From: Methanobacteriota archaeon | Lineage (GTDB): Archaea; JACRDV01 | Length of the DNA stretch: 6,718 nt | Assembly: GCA_024860865.1 (NCBI GenBank) | Contig: JACRDV010000005.1 | Coordinates: 1 to 6,718, forward strand | Direction of reading: 5' to 3' | Part shown: piece by piece, positions 1 to 6,611 of the stretch | How the letters are laid out: the number at the start of each line of letters is the position of its first letter | Numbering within the stretch: position 1 is the first letter of the stretch | The notes under the pieces: generated by a model | What the model was told of the DNA's origin: nothing | Database searches by the model: none | Seen by the model: only the letters and a program-made list of their open reading frames with translations | Position numbers and translations under genes: made by a program

Positions 1-1
1 A

Positions 2-511
2 CCCTATGTTATTTCCTCTCCAATTACATTCAAAATTCTTGGGACGGAGTTCAATTTAGCAGTATTAACATATCAAAAAGAATTTGCGGAAAGGATGGTA
101 GCAAAGCCTGGGACAAGTGAATATGGCAGATTGAGCGTTGGAGTTTATTACCGCGCAAGTGTAGAGCTGCTTGAAACAATCCCGCCAAGTGCTTTTTACC
201 CTGAACCAAAGGTATATTCAACGATTGTAAGACTTCGACCGAAAACTCCTCCATTTAAAGTAATCGATGAAAAATTCTTTTTCAATGTGGTCAGAGCATT
301 GTTTCAGCACAGAAGGAAAAAAGTAAACAATGCCTTGTTGGACTCATTTCACGAGATTGCTCCTGCTACAAAATGGCCAAAGCAAAAGATTAAAACTTTC
401 TTGGAAGAAACTGTGAAACTTAATACCAGAGTTTTTCTTTTAAAGCCGGAGGAAATGGGCAATCTTTCAAACGTGCTTTACAATAGTTTAAAGACCACTT
501 TAACAAATTAG
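2..511 (+). CDS. rsmA: 16S rRNA dimethyladenosine transferase KsgA/RsmA, 3' part (5' end cut by window)
   Basis: KsgA-family enzymes use S-adenosylmethionine to dimethylate two adjacent adenosines in the 3'-terminal hairpin of small-subunit rRNA, late in ribosome assembly. The frame is open from base 2 and begins at the Pro-Tyr of the catalytic N-L/I-P-Y motif, followed by VISSPITFKIL, which is typical of the family. Further on are PGTSEYGRLSVGVYY (about residues 36-50 of the fragment), a segment ending in FYPEPKVYSTIVRLRP, and the C-terminal helical domain with RALFQHRRKKVNNALL. Only 169 residues are present. The family usually has about 260-280, so the Rossmann half with the SAM-binding motifs lies upstream of the window. 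The ATG at base 95 is internal and not the true start. The gene ends 13 bases before the HemK2-like gene, and this pairing is common in archaea. The family assignment is very secure. Confidence 0.95.
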   Translation, partial: PYVISSPITFKILGTEFNLAVLTYQKEFAERMVAKPGTSEYGRLSVGVYYRASVELLETIPPSAFYPEPKVYSTIVRLRPKTPPFKVIDEKFFFNVVRALFQHRRKKVNNALLDSFHEIAPATKWPKQKIKTFLEETVKLNTRVFLLKPEEMGNLSNVLYNSLKTTLTN

Positions 512-524
512 TTAGATAGAGAAC

Positions 525-1112
525 ATGCACAGAAAATTTGAATTTAAAGGAAAAACTTTCTTCCTTTTCCCACAAGTGTACTATCCAGCTGAAGATTCAT
601 TTTTGTTAGCTGAAAATTTAATCGTTGGAGAAAATGATAGAGTTCTTGATATCGGTACTGGCTGTGGACTACAGGCAATAATGGCCGCTGAAATCTCAAA
701 GCATGTTGTAGCGACAGATACCAATCCACATGCAATTGAAAATACAAAATACAATGCACATCTCAATAATGTAGAAATTGAAACTCGGTTGGGAGACTTA
801 TTTGAACCAATTAAAGAAAAATTTGACCTGATTATTTTCAATCCCCCGTATTTACCAAGTGAAAGCAATTCAGATAGTTTTGAAGAAAAAGCTTGGAACG
901 GAGGACCAGAAGGAAGGTCAATACTCGACCGATTTTTAGGGCAGTTTTGTAACTATCTTAATCCTAATGGTCGAATCCAATTGGTTCAATCTTCTCTAAC
1001 TAATATTGACCAGACTTTAAATAAATTAAAAGCACTAAATTTCAATACAGATGTTATCGCTCAAAAGAAGTTCTTTTTTGAAAAATTGGTCGTGATCAAC
1101 GCTCAGAAGTGA
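525..1112 (+). CDS. HemK2/Mtq2-type class I SAM-dependent methyltransferase (probable release factor glutamine methyltransferase)
   Basis: Characterised relatives (eukaryotic Mtq2/N6AMT1 and the archaeal homologue) methylate the glutamine of the GGQ loop of the class I release factor, with Trm112 as partner; that substrate is inferred here. The 195-residue protein shows the family signature YPAEDSFLL at residues 20-28, the glycine-rich SAM motif DIGTGCG at 42-48, an acidic residue in ATDTNPHA (D65), the catalytic NPPY at 106-109, and WNGGPEGRSILDRFL at 124-138, which distinguishes this group from bacterial PrmC. It lacks the N-terminal helical domain of PrmC, and its length is normal for HemK2. 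The ATG at 525 lies 13 bases after the ksgA stop and leaves the usual short N-terminus before the YPAEDS motif; no clear Shine-Dalgarno is seen. Its 3' end overlaps the next gene by 4 bases (GTGA). Confidence 0.9.
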   Translation: MHRKFEFKGKTFFLFPQVYYPAEDSFLLAENLIVGENDRVLDIGTGCGLQAIMAAEISKHVVATDTNPHAIENTKYNAHLNNVEIETRLGDLFEPIKEKFDLIIFNPPYLPSESNSDSFEEKAWNGGPEGRSILDRFLGQFCNYLNPNGRIQLVQSSLTNIDQTLNKLKALNFNTDVIAQKKFFFEKLVVINAQK

Positions 1113-2092
1113 AAAAAATGCCTGCTAACTTGCCACCACAATGGTTCGTGGCCGAAGTAAGGTACAGAGAAGCAAAAACATTTCCAGAAAAAATTCAAGC
1201 ACTTGAAGAGCTCATTCGTCTTACACCCAAGCACAAGGGCAGTGAAAATTTACTTGCGCAGCTAAAGCGAAGGATGGCCAAACTTAAAGAGCAATCTGAG
1301 AAACAAAGATTTGTTGGAGCACATGGAGCGCCTGTTTTTAGCGTAAAAAAAGAGGGAGCAGCCCAGATAGTTTTAGTTGGGCCGGCGAATGTTGGCAAAT
1401 CAAGCTTATTTAACAATTTAACTGCAGCCGAGTCTGAAGTTGCCGATTATCCTTTTACAACTACTAGACCAATCCCAGGTATGATGAGATTCGAAAACAT
1501 TCAATTACAGCTAGTTGATACTCCTCCCATAGTTGATGGAGAAAAAAGCGGGCAAGTCTTTAGCTTAATTAGAAGTGCCGATGAAATTGCAATTATAGTC
1601 GACTCTTTCGATCAAATTGATTTTTTAGTTAAAGAATTCGATAGAACGGGCATATTTTTAAATGAAAAACTGCCAGATTTCTTAGACCTTAAGGGGCAGG
1701 TCAGCAAGAAAGCAATAATCGTCTTAAACAAAGCAGACATAAAATCTTTCGATATAGAAAATATTTCACAGAAATATCCGAATTTCAAAATCATTCCAGC
1801 TTCAGCCAAAACAAAAGCAAACTTAGAATTACTGAAACAAAACATCTTCCAAACATTAGAAATTATTCGAGTTTATACCAAATCACCAGGAAAAGAGCCC
1901 AACTACACCCAGCCTCTTGTCCTAAAGAAAGGCTCAACTATTTTCGATGCAGCAATTCTTATTCATAAGGATTTTGCTGAGAAATTGAAATTTGCTAAAG
2001 TTTGGGGAAATTCGGTTGAATTTCCTGGTAAACAAGTAAAAAGGGAGCATGTTCTTTTGGATGGCGATATAGTTGAATTCCATGTTAGATAA
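1109..2092 (+). CDS. DRG/Obg-like GTPase with C-terminal TGS domain, lacking the S5D2L insert
   Basis: This is a TRAFAC-class GTPase resembling the DRG/Obg branch, whose known members bind ribosomes; its precise role is unknown. Residues 5-65 form a charged helical N-terminus (NLPPQWFVAE, LTPKHKGSENLL, LKRRMAKLKE) as in DRG-like proteins. The G domain follows: G1 GPANVGKS at 91-98, G2 within YPFTTTRPIPG at 114-124, G3 DTPP at 137-140, G4 NKAD at 207-210 and G5 SAK at 232-234. A TGS domain occupies about 262-327 and ends DGDIVEFHVR. At 327 residues it is shorter than classic DRG. G3 and G4 are only about 70 residues apart, so the S5D2L domain that DRG carries between them is missing. The G3 glycine is replaced by proline. 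The GTG at 1109 overlaps the upstream stop by 4 bases, favouring coupled initiation; an in-frame ATG at 1118 is an alternative start. Confidence 0.88.
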   Translation: MKKMPANLPPQWFVAEVRYREAKTFPEKIQALEELIRLTPKHKGSENLLAQLKRRMAKLKEQSEKQRFVGAHGAPVFSVKKEGAAQIVLVGPANVGKSSLFNNLTAAESEVADYPFTTTRPIPGMMRFENIQLQLVDTPPIVDGEKSGQVFSLIRSADEIAIIVDSFDQIDFLVKEFDRTGIFLNEKLPDFLDLKGQVSKKAIIVLNKADIKSFDIENISQKYPNFKIIPASAKTKANLELLKQNIFQTLEIIRVYTKSPGKEPNYTQPLVLKKGSTIFDAAILIHKDFAEKLKFAKVWGNSVEFPGKQVKREHVLLDGDIVEFHVR

Positions 2093-2804
2093 TATTAGGA
2101 TTATTTTTGTTGAACCAGAGTATCAGGATAATATTGGATATCTTGCGCGCGTAATGAAGAACTTTGACTTGAAGGAATTAGTGCTAGTCAGTCCGAAAAC
2201 CATTGTTGGTGAAGAAGCTTCGCTGAGAGCTGCTCATGCGCAGGACATACTCCAAAATTTAAAAATAATCTCTAGTTTTGAAGAGGCAATAAAAGATATG
2301 GATTTTGTAATTGGGACTACCAGCCGAATAGGAAACGAATCTACTTCTCCGAGACTCGCATTAATTCCTTCTGAATTTGTTGAAAAAATTCAAAAATTCT
2401 CAGGTAAAATTGCTTTGGTTTTCGGGCGGGAAAAACAAGGATTAACAAACAAAGAATTGACTCTATGCGATTCGGTTATCAGCATACCTGCTAGCAAGGA
2501 TTATCCCACTTTGAACATCGCTCACACAGCTGCAATTCTTTTCTATGAGTTGTTCAAAGGTCAAATTTCACTTCCAAAGCCCAGGATTGCTTCAAAAGCA
2601 GAGAGAGAAGAATTAATAAGTGCGTTTGAGCGTATCTTAAAACTCGTAAATTACCCAATACATAAAAAAGAAATAGCGGTGTTGATATTTAGGCGTATTC
2701 TTAGCCGAGCAGTTCTAACTGGGCGAGAAACCTTTACAATAAGGGGCATTATTCGCCGAATTGAAAATAGCTTAAAGAAGGGGTTACATGGGGCTATTCG
2801 GTGA
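2082..2804 (+). CDS. TrmJ/SpoU-family (SPOUT) RNA 2'-O-ribose methyltransferase
   Basis: This enzyme is expected to methylate a ribose 2'-OH using S-adenosylmethionine. The closest characterised family, TrmJ, modifies nucleotide 32 of tRNA anticodon loops, and the archaeal enzyme studied acts on cytidine. Three SPOUT motifs are visible, numbered from the ATG at 2082: EPEYQDNIGYLARVMKNF at 11-28 with the conserved Asn and Arg, LVFGREKQGLTNKEL at 112-126, and IPASKDYPTLNIAHTAAI at 135-152, which forms the trefoil knot SAM site. A C-terminal helical extension with FRRILSRAVLTGRETFTIRG (203-222) matches TrmJ rather than short SpoU proteins. The 240-residue length fits. The ATG at 2082 is chosen over the in-frame TTG at 2073 because it gives the usual short N-terminus before the first strand. 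The gene overlaps its upstream neighbour by 11 bases and its downstream neighbour by 17. A related rRNA or tRNA target cannot be excluded. Confidence 0.88.
   Translation: MLDNIRIIFVEPEYQDNIGYLARVMKNFDLKELVLVSPKTIVGEEASLRAAHAQDILQNLKIISSFEEAIKDMDFVIGTTSRIGNESTSPRLALIPSEFVEKIQKFSGKIALVFGREKQGLTNKELTLCDSVISIPASKDYPTLNIAHTAAILFYELFKGQISLPKPRIASKAEREELISAFERILKLVNYPIHKKEIAVLIFRRILSRAVLTGRETFTIRGIIRRIENSLKKGLHGAIR
2774..2783 (+). promoter_or_regulatory. Probable ribosome binding site of the DUF1512 gene
   Basis: A purine-rich AAGAAGGGG run sits 4 bases before the ATG at 2788 and lies inside the end of the methyltransferase gene. It supports ATG 2788 as the true start despite the 17-base overlap. 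The match to the archaeal anti-Shine-Dalgarno is partial. Confidence 0.4.
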
Positions 2805-3912
2805 TTCTACATCGATTTGGCAATCGAATATTTTTAATGCGATTTGGTTTTTGCTTAGCATAGCTTTTATCGCATTCTTTTATTTTTCTTACCGCCGATC
2901 TATAGCAAATGTAGAGCAAAGAATTGTTGAACTTGAGAATATGGCAAATGAGGCTAAGAAGATCACCGTTCAAACAGCTAAAGATTTAGGCAAGCCTGAA
3001 AAAGACCCGACACAAACCATTAATGAAATAGCTGAACTTTTTGTTATCCCGCCGGTCAGCGCTGATCCTAGAGGCATTCTTAAAAAACTTGATCACTTAA
3101 TCGAAAGTGCAGAGCAGCGCTTTAAAGAAGTTGTTAAGATTGTTGCCCCAAATGCCGATTCTGAAGCGCAGGCAAATATAATAATGACTATGAAAGGCTC
3201 AATTGGTATCTATAATATTGCAAAATTTGCTAGGCATATGTGGGAGACCTTAAGGAAAGCCAGCACTATGCAAGCAGTTTTTTTCCTTCAAACGATGTTG
3301 CCTCAATTTAGAAAAATTGCAAGCGGATATCTTGAAGGTACAAAGGCTCTTTCAGTTGGAAAACCACTTGGAGACAGCGTTGGTGCAATGATTGCACTTC
3401 ACTTGATCGGAAATGCTCCAACTAATGAAATTGTTGAAGAAACTGTTGCTGCAGAAAAGACGATTGAAAATCGAAGAGTTATTATTGTTAAGGCCAAAGG
3501 ACCCGGAGGAAGAGTTGGAAGGCCCGGGGAGGCAGTAGAGAAAATTGTCAAACAAAATGGGAATATTGCTAGAATAGTTACTGTTGATGCTGCTATGAAA
3601 CTTGAGGGAGAGAAAACTGGGACTATAGCTGAAGGAATTGGAGCTGCAATCGGTGATCCTGGCCCACAAAAAGCTAGAATCGAAAACATAGCAACTAAAA
3701 GGAAAATTCCTCTAGATGCAATAGCAATTAAAATTGGAATTGAGGAGGCAGTTATGCCGATGAAAAAAGAGATTATAGATGCAGTTAGGCCTACGCTTGA
3801 AGTTGTTAAACGGGCGATTTGCCGAGCTCCAGAAGGGAGTACCGTTTTAATTGTTGGCGTTGGAAATACTGTTGGAGTAGGACAGCAAATGGCCCAGGCT
3901 GAGGAGAAGTAG
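2788..3912 (+). CDS. DUF1512 family protein, N-terminally membrane-anchored, function unknown
   Basis: I recognise this as the archaeal DUF1512 family from its conserved C-terminal half; no biochemical function is known to me. The 374-residue protein has one strong transmembrane helix at about 14-34, followed by a basic YRRS, suggesting a cytoplasmic bulk domain. Next come a charged, probably coiled-coil stretch (about 38-70) and a helical domain (about 75-185). Then comes a conserved region: KAKGPGGRVGRPGEAVEKIV (236-255), LEGEKTGTIAEGIGAAIGDP (272-291), IPLDAIAIKIGIEEAV (307-322) and TVLIVGVGNTVGVGQ (352-366). The glycine-rich loops and the alternating strands and helices suggest a ligand-binding alpha/beta fold, but that is inference. 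It starts 17 bases before the methyltransferase stop, behind a purine-rich site, so translation is likely coupled. It is the last gene of the operon and faces a convergent gene 10 bases away. Confidence 0.85.
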   Translation: MGLFGDSTSIWQSNIFNAIWFLLSIAFIAFFYFSYRRSIANVEQRIVELENMANEAKKITVQTAKDLGKPEKDPTQTINEIAELFVIPPVSADPRGILKKLDHLIESAEQRFKEVVKIVAPNADSEAQANIIMTMKGSIGIYNIAKFARHMWETLRKASTMQAVFFLQTMLPQFRKIASGYLEGTKALSVGKPLGDSVGAMIALHLIGNAPTNEIVEETVAAEKTIENRRVIIVKAKGPGGRVGRPGEAVEKIVKQNGNIARIVTVDAAMKLEGEKTGTIAEGIGAAIGDPGPQKARIENIATKRKIPLDAIAIKIGIEEAVMPMKKEIIDAVRPTLEVVKRAICRAPEGSTVLIVGVGNTVGVGQQMAQAEEK

Positions 3913-3922
3913 CAATCCTAAT

Positions 3923-4579
3923 CTATTGTGCTCTTACAAATGCCTCTTGTTTTCTACTTTTAATTACCAGCAAAATTACTCCAGTCCAAAGGATTATGTA
4001 TACAGTCAAAATGTAAAAGAAATTCAGTACAGTCTGGCCGATTATATTTGAATATATCATTGAGGCAAAAATTCCAATTATAGTTAATGAAACTAAAATA
4101 GCACTAGCAATGATTGAGATCGTAGAGTATTTTTTATCCAAAATATCGAACCGAACACTTGTACTTCTCGAGAAATCAGACAATGCACGTGCAATAACCT
4201 TTAGCATAAGAAGACCTTTATCCCAACGTTCTGATGTCTCCTCTTCAAGCGTTTTTGATTCTTCATCGAAGGTTCGCTTAAAACCTTTATATTTTCCGGT
4301 TGCCCCTCCCCATTCTTCCTTGATATCCTGAACCTCTATTCTAGGGATAAGATGATCGATGTCCTCGGGTCGATATATTCTGATTCTACTGATAAATGTC
4401 TTTAAAACGCTTTCATCAGCTTCAGCTTCGATTTTTACTGCGCCATCTTTCAGGTTCTTGATTATGCCTTCTACATTCATTTCAATAGCTATTTTTTCTA
4501 CTAGGTTGCGATATCCAACTGTTTGAACATCACCTATGACAGTTAAGACAACTCTCTTTTGAACCAAAGCTGATGCCAC
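3923..4579 (-). CDS. Acylphosphatase-like domain protein with two C-terminal transmembrane helices
   Basis: Acylphosphatases hydrolyse carboxyl-phosphate bonds such as acetyl phosphate; whether this one does is unproven. Residues 6-70 match the domain: the phosphate loop GDVQTVGYR (16-24) supplies the catalytic Arg24, and GIIKNLKDGAVKIEAEAD (38-55) supplies catalytic Asn42 in the N-x-x-DG context. A Thr stands at loop position 20, where Gly is usual. A charged linker (about 70-150) contains WGGATGKYKGF, followed by hydrophobic helices at about 153-174 and 184-206 and a basic tail (KSRKQ). Free acylphosphatases have about 90 residues, so the 218-residue length reflects the added membrane module. 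The coordinates use the first available start, GTG at 4579. A TTG at 4567 (five codons in) has an AGGTG about 9 bases upstream and may be the true start. It is a single gene on this strand, convergent with the operon and divergent from iorA. Confidence 0.75.
   Translation of the reverse strand: MASALVQKRVVLTVIGDVQTVGYRNLVEKIAIEMNVEGIIKNLKDGAVKIEAEADESVLKTFISRIRIYRPEDIDHLIPRIEVQDIKEEWGGATGKYKGFKRTFDEESKTLEEETSERWDKGLLMLKVIARALSDFSRSTSVRFDILDKKYSTISIIASAILVSLTIIGIFASMIYSNIIGQTVLNFFYILTVYIILWTGVILLVIKSRKQEAFVRAQ
3945..3961 (+). terminator. Possible oligo-T transcription terminator for the five-gene operon
   Basis: A T-rich tract with two TTTT runs begins about 33 bases after the DUF1512 stop, read on the + strand. 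Archaeal RNA polymerase terminates at such oligo-T stretches without needing a hairpin. It lies within the convergent gene's 3' coding end, so it may simply reflect Lys and Arg codons on the other strand. Confidence 0.22.
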
Positions 4580-4683
4580 CTTGGCAGCATAAAATTAGAA
4601 AGAGATTGCAACTTGAACTATTAATAGATTATGATTATGGAAAGGCTTTTACACAAGAAGAATTAGAATTTCCAAACCATTAA
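4573..4683 (+). CDS. Possible small protein of 36 residues (unrecognised)
   Basis: An ATG-to-TAA frame starts MPPWQHKIRKR and continues with LQLELLIDYDYGKAFTQEEL, ending at the TAA at 4681. The composition is protein-like: a basic, tryptophan-containing start, an aliphatic-acidic middle and an acidic end. I do not recognise a family. The frame overlaps the divergent acylphosphatase-like gene by 7 bases if that gene starts at GTG 4579, and by none if it starts at TTG 4567. No Shine-Dalgarno is seen upstream, and any promoter would have to lie inside the divergent gene. It could be a real small gene, a gene remnant, or a chance frame in a promoter region. Confidence 0.25.
   Translation: MPPWQHKIRKRLQLELLIDYDYGKAFTQEELEFPNH
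4618..4627. promoter_or_regulatory. AT-rich perfect palindrome CTATTAATAG, candidate promoter element of the minus-strand gene
   Basis: This 10-base perfect palindrome lies about 40-50 bases before the start of the acylphosphatase-like gene, at a reasonable distance for a TATA element driving a short-leader transcript. Ten-base AT palindromes arise easily by chance in such sequence, so this is weak evidence. Confidence 0.2.
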
Positions 4684-4684
4684 A

Positions 4685-4692
4685 CTATAAAT
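4685..4692 (+). promoter_or_regulatory. Candidate archaeal TATA box for iorAB
   Basis: CTATAAAT resembles the archaeal box A. Transcription starting about 25 bases downstream would give a leader of roughly 40-45 bases before the iorA start, which fits a gene with a Shine-Dalgarno site. A second TATA-like stretch (TTTTATAG at 4733-4740) is too close to the start codon to leave room for the leader carrying that site. Confidence 0.35.
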
Positions 4693-4742
4693 GATTGAAC
4701 TCAATCAAAAAGAATAAAAAAGTGAAATCTATTTTATAGTTT

Positions 4743-4748
4743 GAGGAT
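4743..4748 (+). promoter_or_regulatory. Ribosome binding site deciding the TTG start of iorA
   Basis: GAGGAT lies 6 bases before the TTG at 4755, with the GAGG core 8 bases before it. An in-frame TAG at 4737-4739 blocks any start further upstream than a few codons, so the TTG with this site is the best start. Confidence 0.55.
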
Positions 4749-4754
4749 AAAATT

Positions 4755-6611
4755 TTGTCTTCCAAAATTGCTTTAGATTCACCGGGTACTCGCGTTCTAT
4801 TATCAGGCAATGAAGCAATTGCCCGCGGAGCAGTAGAATCCGGCGTTCAAGTTGTGGCATCTTACCCTGGAACTCCAACTGCGGAAATTTTAGAAAATAT
4901 TGCAAGTGTTGCTAAACAATTTGGAATCCACGCAGAATGGTCTGTTAATGAGAAAGTTGCATTTGAAGTTGCTGCTGGCGCTTCTTATTGTGGAGTGCGC
5001 TCTATAACATCGATGAAGCATGTAGGAGTTAATGTGGCTTCTGACACCTTAATGACATTGAATTACACAGGAGTAAAAGGCGGTTTTGTTTTAGTTTCTG
5101 GAGACGATCCTTATTGCCACAGTTCCCAAAATGAGCAAGACAATCGATTTTATGCGAGATTTGCTAAAATTTTCTGTTTAGAGCCAAGTTCTCCGCAAGA
5201 AGCAAAGGACATGATAATTGAAGCATTTGAAATCTCTGAAAAGCTCGCATTGCCCGTTATGTTGCGAACAGTCACTCGGACAAGCCATGCAAAATCTGAT
5301 GTTATTCTCGGAGAATTACCAAAAGAAAAAAGGAAAGCTGAGTTTGTTAAAGATCCTAAAAATTTCGTTTGCATGCCAATTAATTCTCGACCTATGCACA
5401 AACGACTAAATCAAAAACTAATTGAAATGCAAAAGCTCTCTGAAAACTCAAAATTCAACCACGTAAAATTAGATGGTGACGAAAAAGTTGGAATTATTGC
5501 ATCAGGAGTTTCTTGGAATTATGTCCTCGATGCTTTAGAAATTTTAAAGCCAAAAGAAAAAGTAGCGCTGCTTAAAATTGGCATTGCGCATCCTTTGCCA
5601 GATTTATTGATTAAGAAGATATTAAACTCAGTTGAACTGGTATTAATTGTTGAGGAACTCGAGCCATTTGTTGAAGAGCATGTTAAAGGTCTGCTCTCAG
5701 AAACTAATCCTAAAGTTAAGATTCTAGGTAAATATTCCAATGATATACCTAGAGAAGGTGAATTATCGTTTAAGAAAATTTTACCCGGCGTAACAGGATT
5801 ATTTAGAATCGATTTTAAAATCAATGAAAATTTAACTAGGCAAGCTGGAGAGATTTTGCCTCCTAGGCCTGCAATTCTTTGTCCTGGTTGTCCTCACATG
5901 GGCACTTTTTATGCAATAAAAGAAGCAGCTCCGAATGGAATTTATCCGAGCGATATTGGTTGTTACGGTTTGGGATTTAATCCTCCGCTTAAAACCGTTG
6001 ATACAATGCTTTGTATGGGATCAGGTGAGGGAATAGGTCAAGGGATTTACCAAGTTGGCGAAGGACATCCAGTTATTGTTACAATTGGCGACTCTACTTT
6101 TTTACATGCTGGCATGCCGGCTTTGCTAAATTCCGTCTATAATAAAGCAAAATTAACCGTCGTTATAATGGATAATCGAATAACGGCAATGACAGGCCAT
6201 CAGCCTCACCCGGCAGTCGGAATAACAGCAACAGGTGAGAAAACAAAAAGTGTTAAACTTGAAGAAATTGCCAGAGCTTTGGGAGTAGATTTTGTTGAAG
6301 TAACTGACCCATTCAATATCAAATCTACAACTGAGATTATTAAAAAGGCTGTTGAATATCCCGGGACATCTGTTGTTATTTCCAGACGGATGTGTAGTCT
6401 ACTAGCGAGAAGATTGGGCGTTAAAATGAAACCTTATCGAGTGGACCCGGAGATATGCACTTTTTGTTTGACATGCATAAATGGCCTCGGCTGTCCGGCT
6501 TTAGCTCCAAATGCTGAAGCTAGTAAGATGGAAATAGATTTGAGCTTATGTTGGGGATGCAGTTGTTGTGCGCAAGTTTGTCCCTATAATGCGATCTCAG
6601 AGGTTTCATAA
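4755..6611 (+). CDS. iorA: Indolepyruvate:ferredoxin oxidoreductase, alpha subunit IorA
   Basis: IorA is the thiamine-diphosphate and iron-sulfur subunit of the enzyme that oxidatively decarboxylates indolepyruvate and other aryl pyruvates to acyl-CoA, passing electrons to ferredoxin in the cytoplasm. The 618-residue length is normal. The N-terminal pyrimidine-binding domain has SGNEAIARGAVESG (17-30) and SYPGTPTAEI (36-45). A transketolase C-like domain spans about 240-345. The diphosphate-binding domain contains CPGCPH (376-381), MGSGEGIGQG (421-430), GDSTFLHAG (445-453) and NRITAMTGHQPHP (474-486). Two [4Fe-4S] ferredoxin motifs close the protein: C568, C571, C574, C580-Pro and C599, C602, C605, C609-Pro, with an extra Cys604. 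The start is TTG, behind a GAGG site. Its TAA overlaps the iorB ATG by one base, so the two subunits are made together. The product supports anaerobic amino acid fermentation. Confidence 0.96.
   Translation: MSSKIALDSPGTRVLLSGNEAIARGAVESGVQVVASYPGTPTAEILENIASVAKQFGIHAEWSVNEKVAFEVAAGASYCGVRSITSMKHVGVNVASDTLMTLNYTGVKGGFVLVSGDDPYCHSSQNEQDNRFYARFAKIFCLEPSSPQEAKDMIIEAFEISEKLALPVMLRTVTRTSHAKSDVILGELPKEKRKAEFVKDPKNFVCMPINSRPMHKRLNQKLIEMQKLSENSKFNHVKLDGDEKVGIIASGVSWNYVLDALEILKPKEKVALLKIGIAHPLPDLLIKKILNSVELVLIVEELEPFVEEHVKGLLSETNPKVKILGKYSNDIPREGELSFKKILPGVTGLFRIDFKINENLTRQAGEILPPRPAILCPGCPHMGTFYAIKEAAPNGIYPSDIGCYGLGFNPPLKTVDTMLCMGSGEGIGQGIYQVGEGHPVIVTIGDSTFLHAGMPALLNSVYNKAKLTVVIMDNRITAMTGHQPHPAVGITATGEKTKSVKLEEIARALGVDFVEVTDPFNIKSTTEIIKKAVEYPGTSVVISRRMCSLLARRLGVKMKPYRVDPEICTFCLTCINGLGCPALAPNAEASKMEIDLSLCWGCSCCAQVCPYNAISEVS

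Noticed and set aside
95-511. ATG at 95 as the start of a short 138-residue protein
   Set aside because: The same frame is open back to base 2 and encodes the end of the KsgA NLPY motif, so the ATG is internal to a gene cut by the window edge.
3352-3689. Two overlapping minus-strand open frames of about 100 codons opposite the DUF1512 gene
   Set aside because: They are low-complexity (Ser/Asn-rich, or Pro/Ile/Ala-rich) antisense readings of the conserved DUF1512 core and show no recognisable domain.
4732-4740. TTTTATAG just before iorA as its TATA box
   Set aside because: Transcription would start at or beyond the TTG codon, losing the GAGG ribosome binding site; the CTATAAAT at 4685 is better placed.
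5150-5824. Minus-strand open frames of 83 and 101 codons inside iorA
   Set aside because: They lie fully antisense to a well-conserved gene, have shadow-like composition and no start signals.
6456-6497. C-x2-C-x2-C-x5-C spacing in the first ferredoxin motif of IorA, considered as a degenerate cluster
   Set aside because: A five-residue gap before the last Cys-Pro is, as I recall, the usual form of the first motif in archaeal IorA proteins, so the cluster is probably normal.
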